64,000 nucleotides of DNA from Cutaneotrichosporon cavernicola (Eukaryota > Basidiomycota > Tremellomycetes > Trichosporonales > Trichosporonaceae), in NCBI RefSeq assembly GCF_030864355.1, contig NC_083396.1, positions 744,001 to 808,000 of the forward strand, written 5' to 3'. Both the position numbers and the translations under genes were made by a program. Below the pieces are notes generated by a model. That model saw only the letters and a list, made by a program, of their open reading frames with translations. It was not told the DNA's origin and did not search any database. Positions 63,118 to 64,000 of this stretch are shown here, one piece after another. Each line of letters opens with the position of its first letter. Position 1 is the first letter of the stretch.

Positions 63118-64000
63118 TTAGAAGAGCCAAGACGCAAGCTCGCCCCAGCGGCTGGTGGGCTTGTATTTCTCGTTGTCGTGCTTCTCCATCTCGTCGAGCT
63201 GGCGGCGACCAGTGAAAAAGTCGATGTCCCCTAGCTTGACCCACTTTGTACGCTTGGCAATCTTCCATCCAATCCACGCGACGGCAAAGATTAGTACGGT
63301 GATGTACGAGGCGATGAAGCTCGCCGTGTCCCAATTACCCTTGAGGAAGACGGTGAAGCCGCAGAAGATGATGATGAGGCTGAACCAGATGAAGCCGTAC
63401 CACGACAACCACGGCTGCCAGGGCGCCAGGTACGGCGAGTCGCGAGTGAGACCCTGCTTCTTAAGGCCATAGTAGTAGCGGAGATAGGAGAGGAGGATCG
63501 CCCACCAACAAAGCAAACCCGTGATGGCGCTCAGGTTGTAAAGCCAGTCAAACGCCTGGTTGGCCTGGGCTCCTCCCGTGTTGAGATACGCAAGAGGGCC
63601 GAAGAGGCCGGTCGCGAAGATGCACCAGTACGGCAGCCCACGCCGCGTGCATTTGCGGAAGAACTTGGGTGCCATGCCCTCGAGCGCGAGGGCATACAGC
63701 GTACGGCTTGAAGCGTAGAGATCCGAGTTTCCGGCCGACCAGGCCGCGGAGAGGATGACGGCGTTGATGACGGACGGCAGGCCCTTAATACCGGCATTCT
63801 CGATGGCGATGACAAATGGCGAGGCGGTCGCGTCACTGCTAGACTTGCCGCTGAGCAGGCGCGGCTCGTCGTACGGAACGAGGACCGAGATGACAAAGAT
63901 GCCGAGGACGTAGAAGAAGACGAGACGGAAGAAGACGCGGCGAATCGCCTTGGGTACAGTCTTGCGCGGGTTCTCGGCTTCACCGAGTGTGGTACCGATG
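63118..64000 (-). CDS. Amino-acid permease (YAT/AAP family), C-terminal part
   Basis: The open frame runs uninterrupted from the right window edge to a stop at 63118-63120, so the 5' part is missing. It opens with IGTTLGEAENPRKTVPKAIR, the family motif in the loop after transmembrane 6 (E.ENPRK.VPKAI). Membrane segments follow: VFFRLVFFYVLGIFVISVLV; VINAVILSAAWSAGNSDLYA with SSRTLYALALEGMAPKFF; PYWCIFATGLFGPLAYLNT; YNLSAITGLLCWWAILLSYL; YGFIWFSLIIIFCGFTVFL; SFIASYITVLIFAVAWIGW. The cytosolic tail is FFTGRRQLDEMEKHDNEKYK and ends WGELASWLF, the aromatic end typical of fungal permeases such as Gap1-like proteins. The substrate cannot be told. Confidence 0.92.
   Translation of the reverse strand, partial: IGTTLGEAENPRKTVPKAIRRVFFRLVFFYVLGIFVISVLVPYDEPRLLSGKSSSDATASPFVIAIENAGIKGLPSVINAVILSAAWSAGNSDLYASSRTLYALALEGMAPKFFRKCTRRGLPYWCIFATGLFGPLAYLNTGGAQANQAFDWLYNLSAITGLLCWWAILLSYLRYYYGLKKQGLTRDSPYLAPWQPWLSWYGFIWFSLIIIFCGFTVFLKGNWDTASFIASYITVLIFAVAWIGWKIAKRTKWVKLGDIDFFTGRRQLDEMEKHDNEKYKPTSRWGELASWLF

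Overview
The window is a compact, GC-rich fungal nuclear segment. About 31 protein-coding genes lie on both strands. Most are split by very short introns (about 34-55 nt, donor GTGAGT/GTAAGT-like, CTGAC/CTAAC branch site close to the AG). Intron style, gene content (fungal-type NHA1, MDM1, AVO2, PEX13, MTD1, SCT1) and GC-rich third codon positions point to a basidiomycete yeast, most likely Tremellomycetes/Trichosporonales. That placement is inference. I saw no transposon, CRISPR array, rRNA or convincing tRNA.

Layout. 0-13.5 kb: TIM22 (-, 3' half not found), glycerol-3-phosphate acyltransferase SCT1/GPT2 (+), Na+/H+ antiporter NHA1 (-), retromer VPS35 (+), a coiled-coil hypothetical (+), ankyrin protein AVO2-like (-). 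13.8-21.8 kb: PEX13 (+), a small hypothetical (-), a divergent pair of related unknown genes (-/+), PAM18/TIM14 (+), a secreted HAD phosphatase (+). 22-31 kb: sorting nexin MDM1 (+), Gfo/Idh/MocA oxidoreductase (-), two tandem NmrA-like genes (+,+). 31-45 kb: Sec14-like lipid transfer protein (-), Lon protease with a peroxisomal C-terminus (+), RhoGEF (+), Cid1/Trf-type nucleotidyltransferase (+). 45-58 kb: 3-hydroxybutyryl-CoA dehydrogenase (-), CNNM/MAM3 transporter (+), DUF4112 protein (-), eIF3e (-), RPF1 (-), PIF1 helicase (+). 57.9-64 kb: mitochondrial ribosomal mS35 (-), MTD1 (+), chorismate mutase ARO7 (-), and the 3' part of an amino-acid permease (-) running off the right edge.

The genes are housekeeping and unlinked in pathway, as expected for a fungal chromosome. 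Themes recur: mitochondrial protein import (TIM22, PAM18, which share a 12-bp palindromic promoter element), peroxisome biology (PEX13, peroxisomal Lon) and membrane/lipid trafficking (SCT1, VPS35, MDM1, Sec14-like).

The most interesting unexplained item is the divergent gene pair at 16672-19310. The two unknown proteins are almost identical in length (317 and 316 residues by my splice models). Each appears to hold two diverged copies of the same strand-Gly-strand module, so four copies sit around one shared promoter. Other leads are a helically phased five-copy CTATTG array before the Lon gene, a perfect G-quadruplex motif between two convergent genes, 14-nt microexons in the MAM3 gene, and a degenerate intron-less NmrA paralogue fused to a long disordered N-terminus. 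Gene boundaries and introns were read by eye, so start codons and small exons are the least certain parts.
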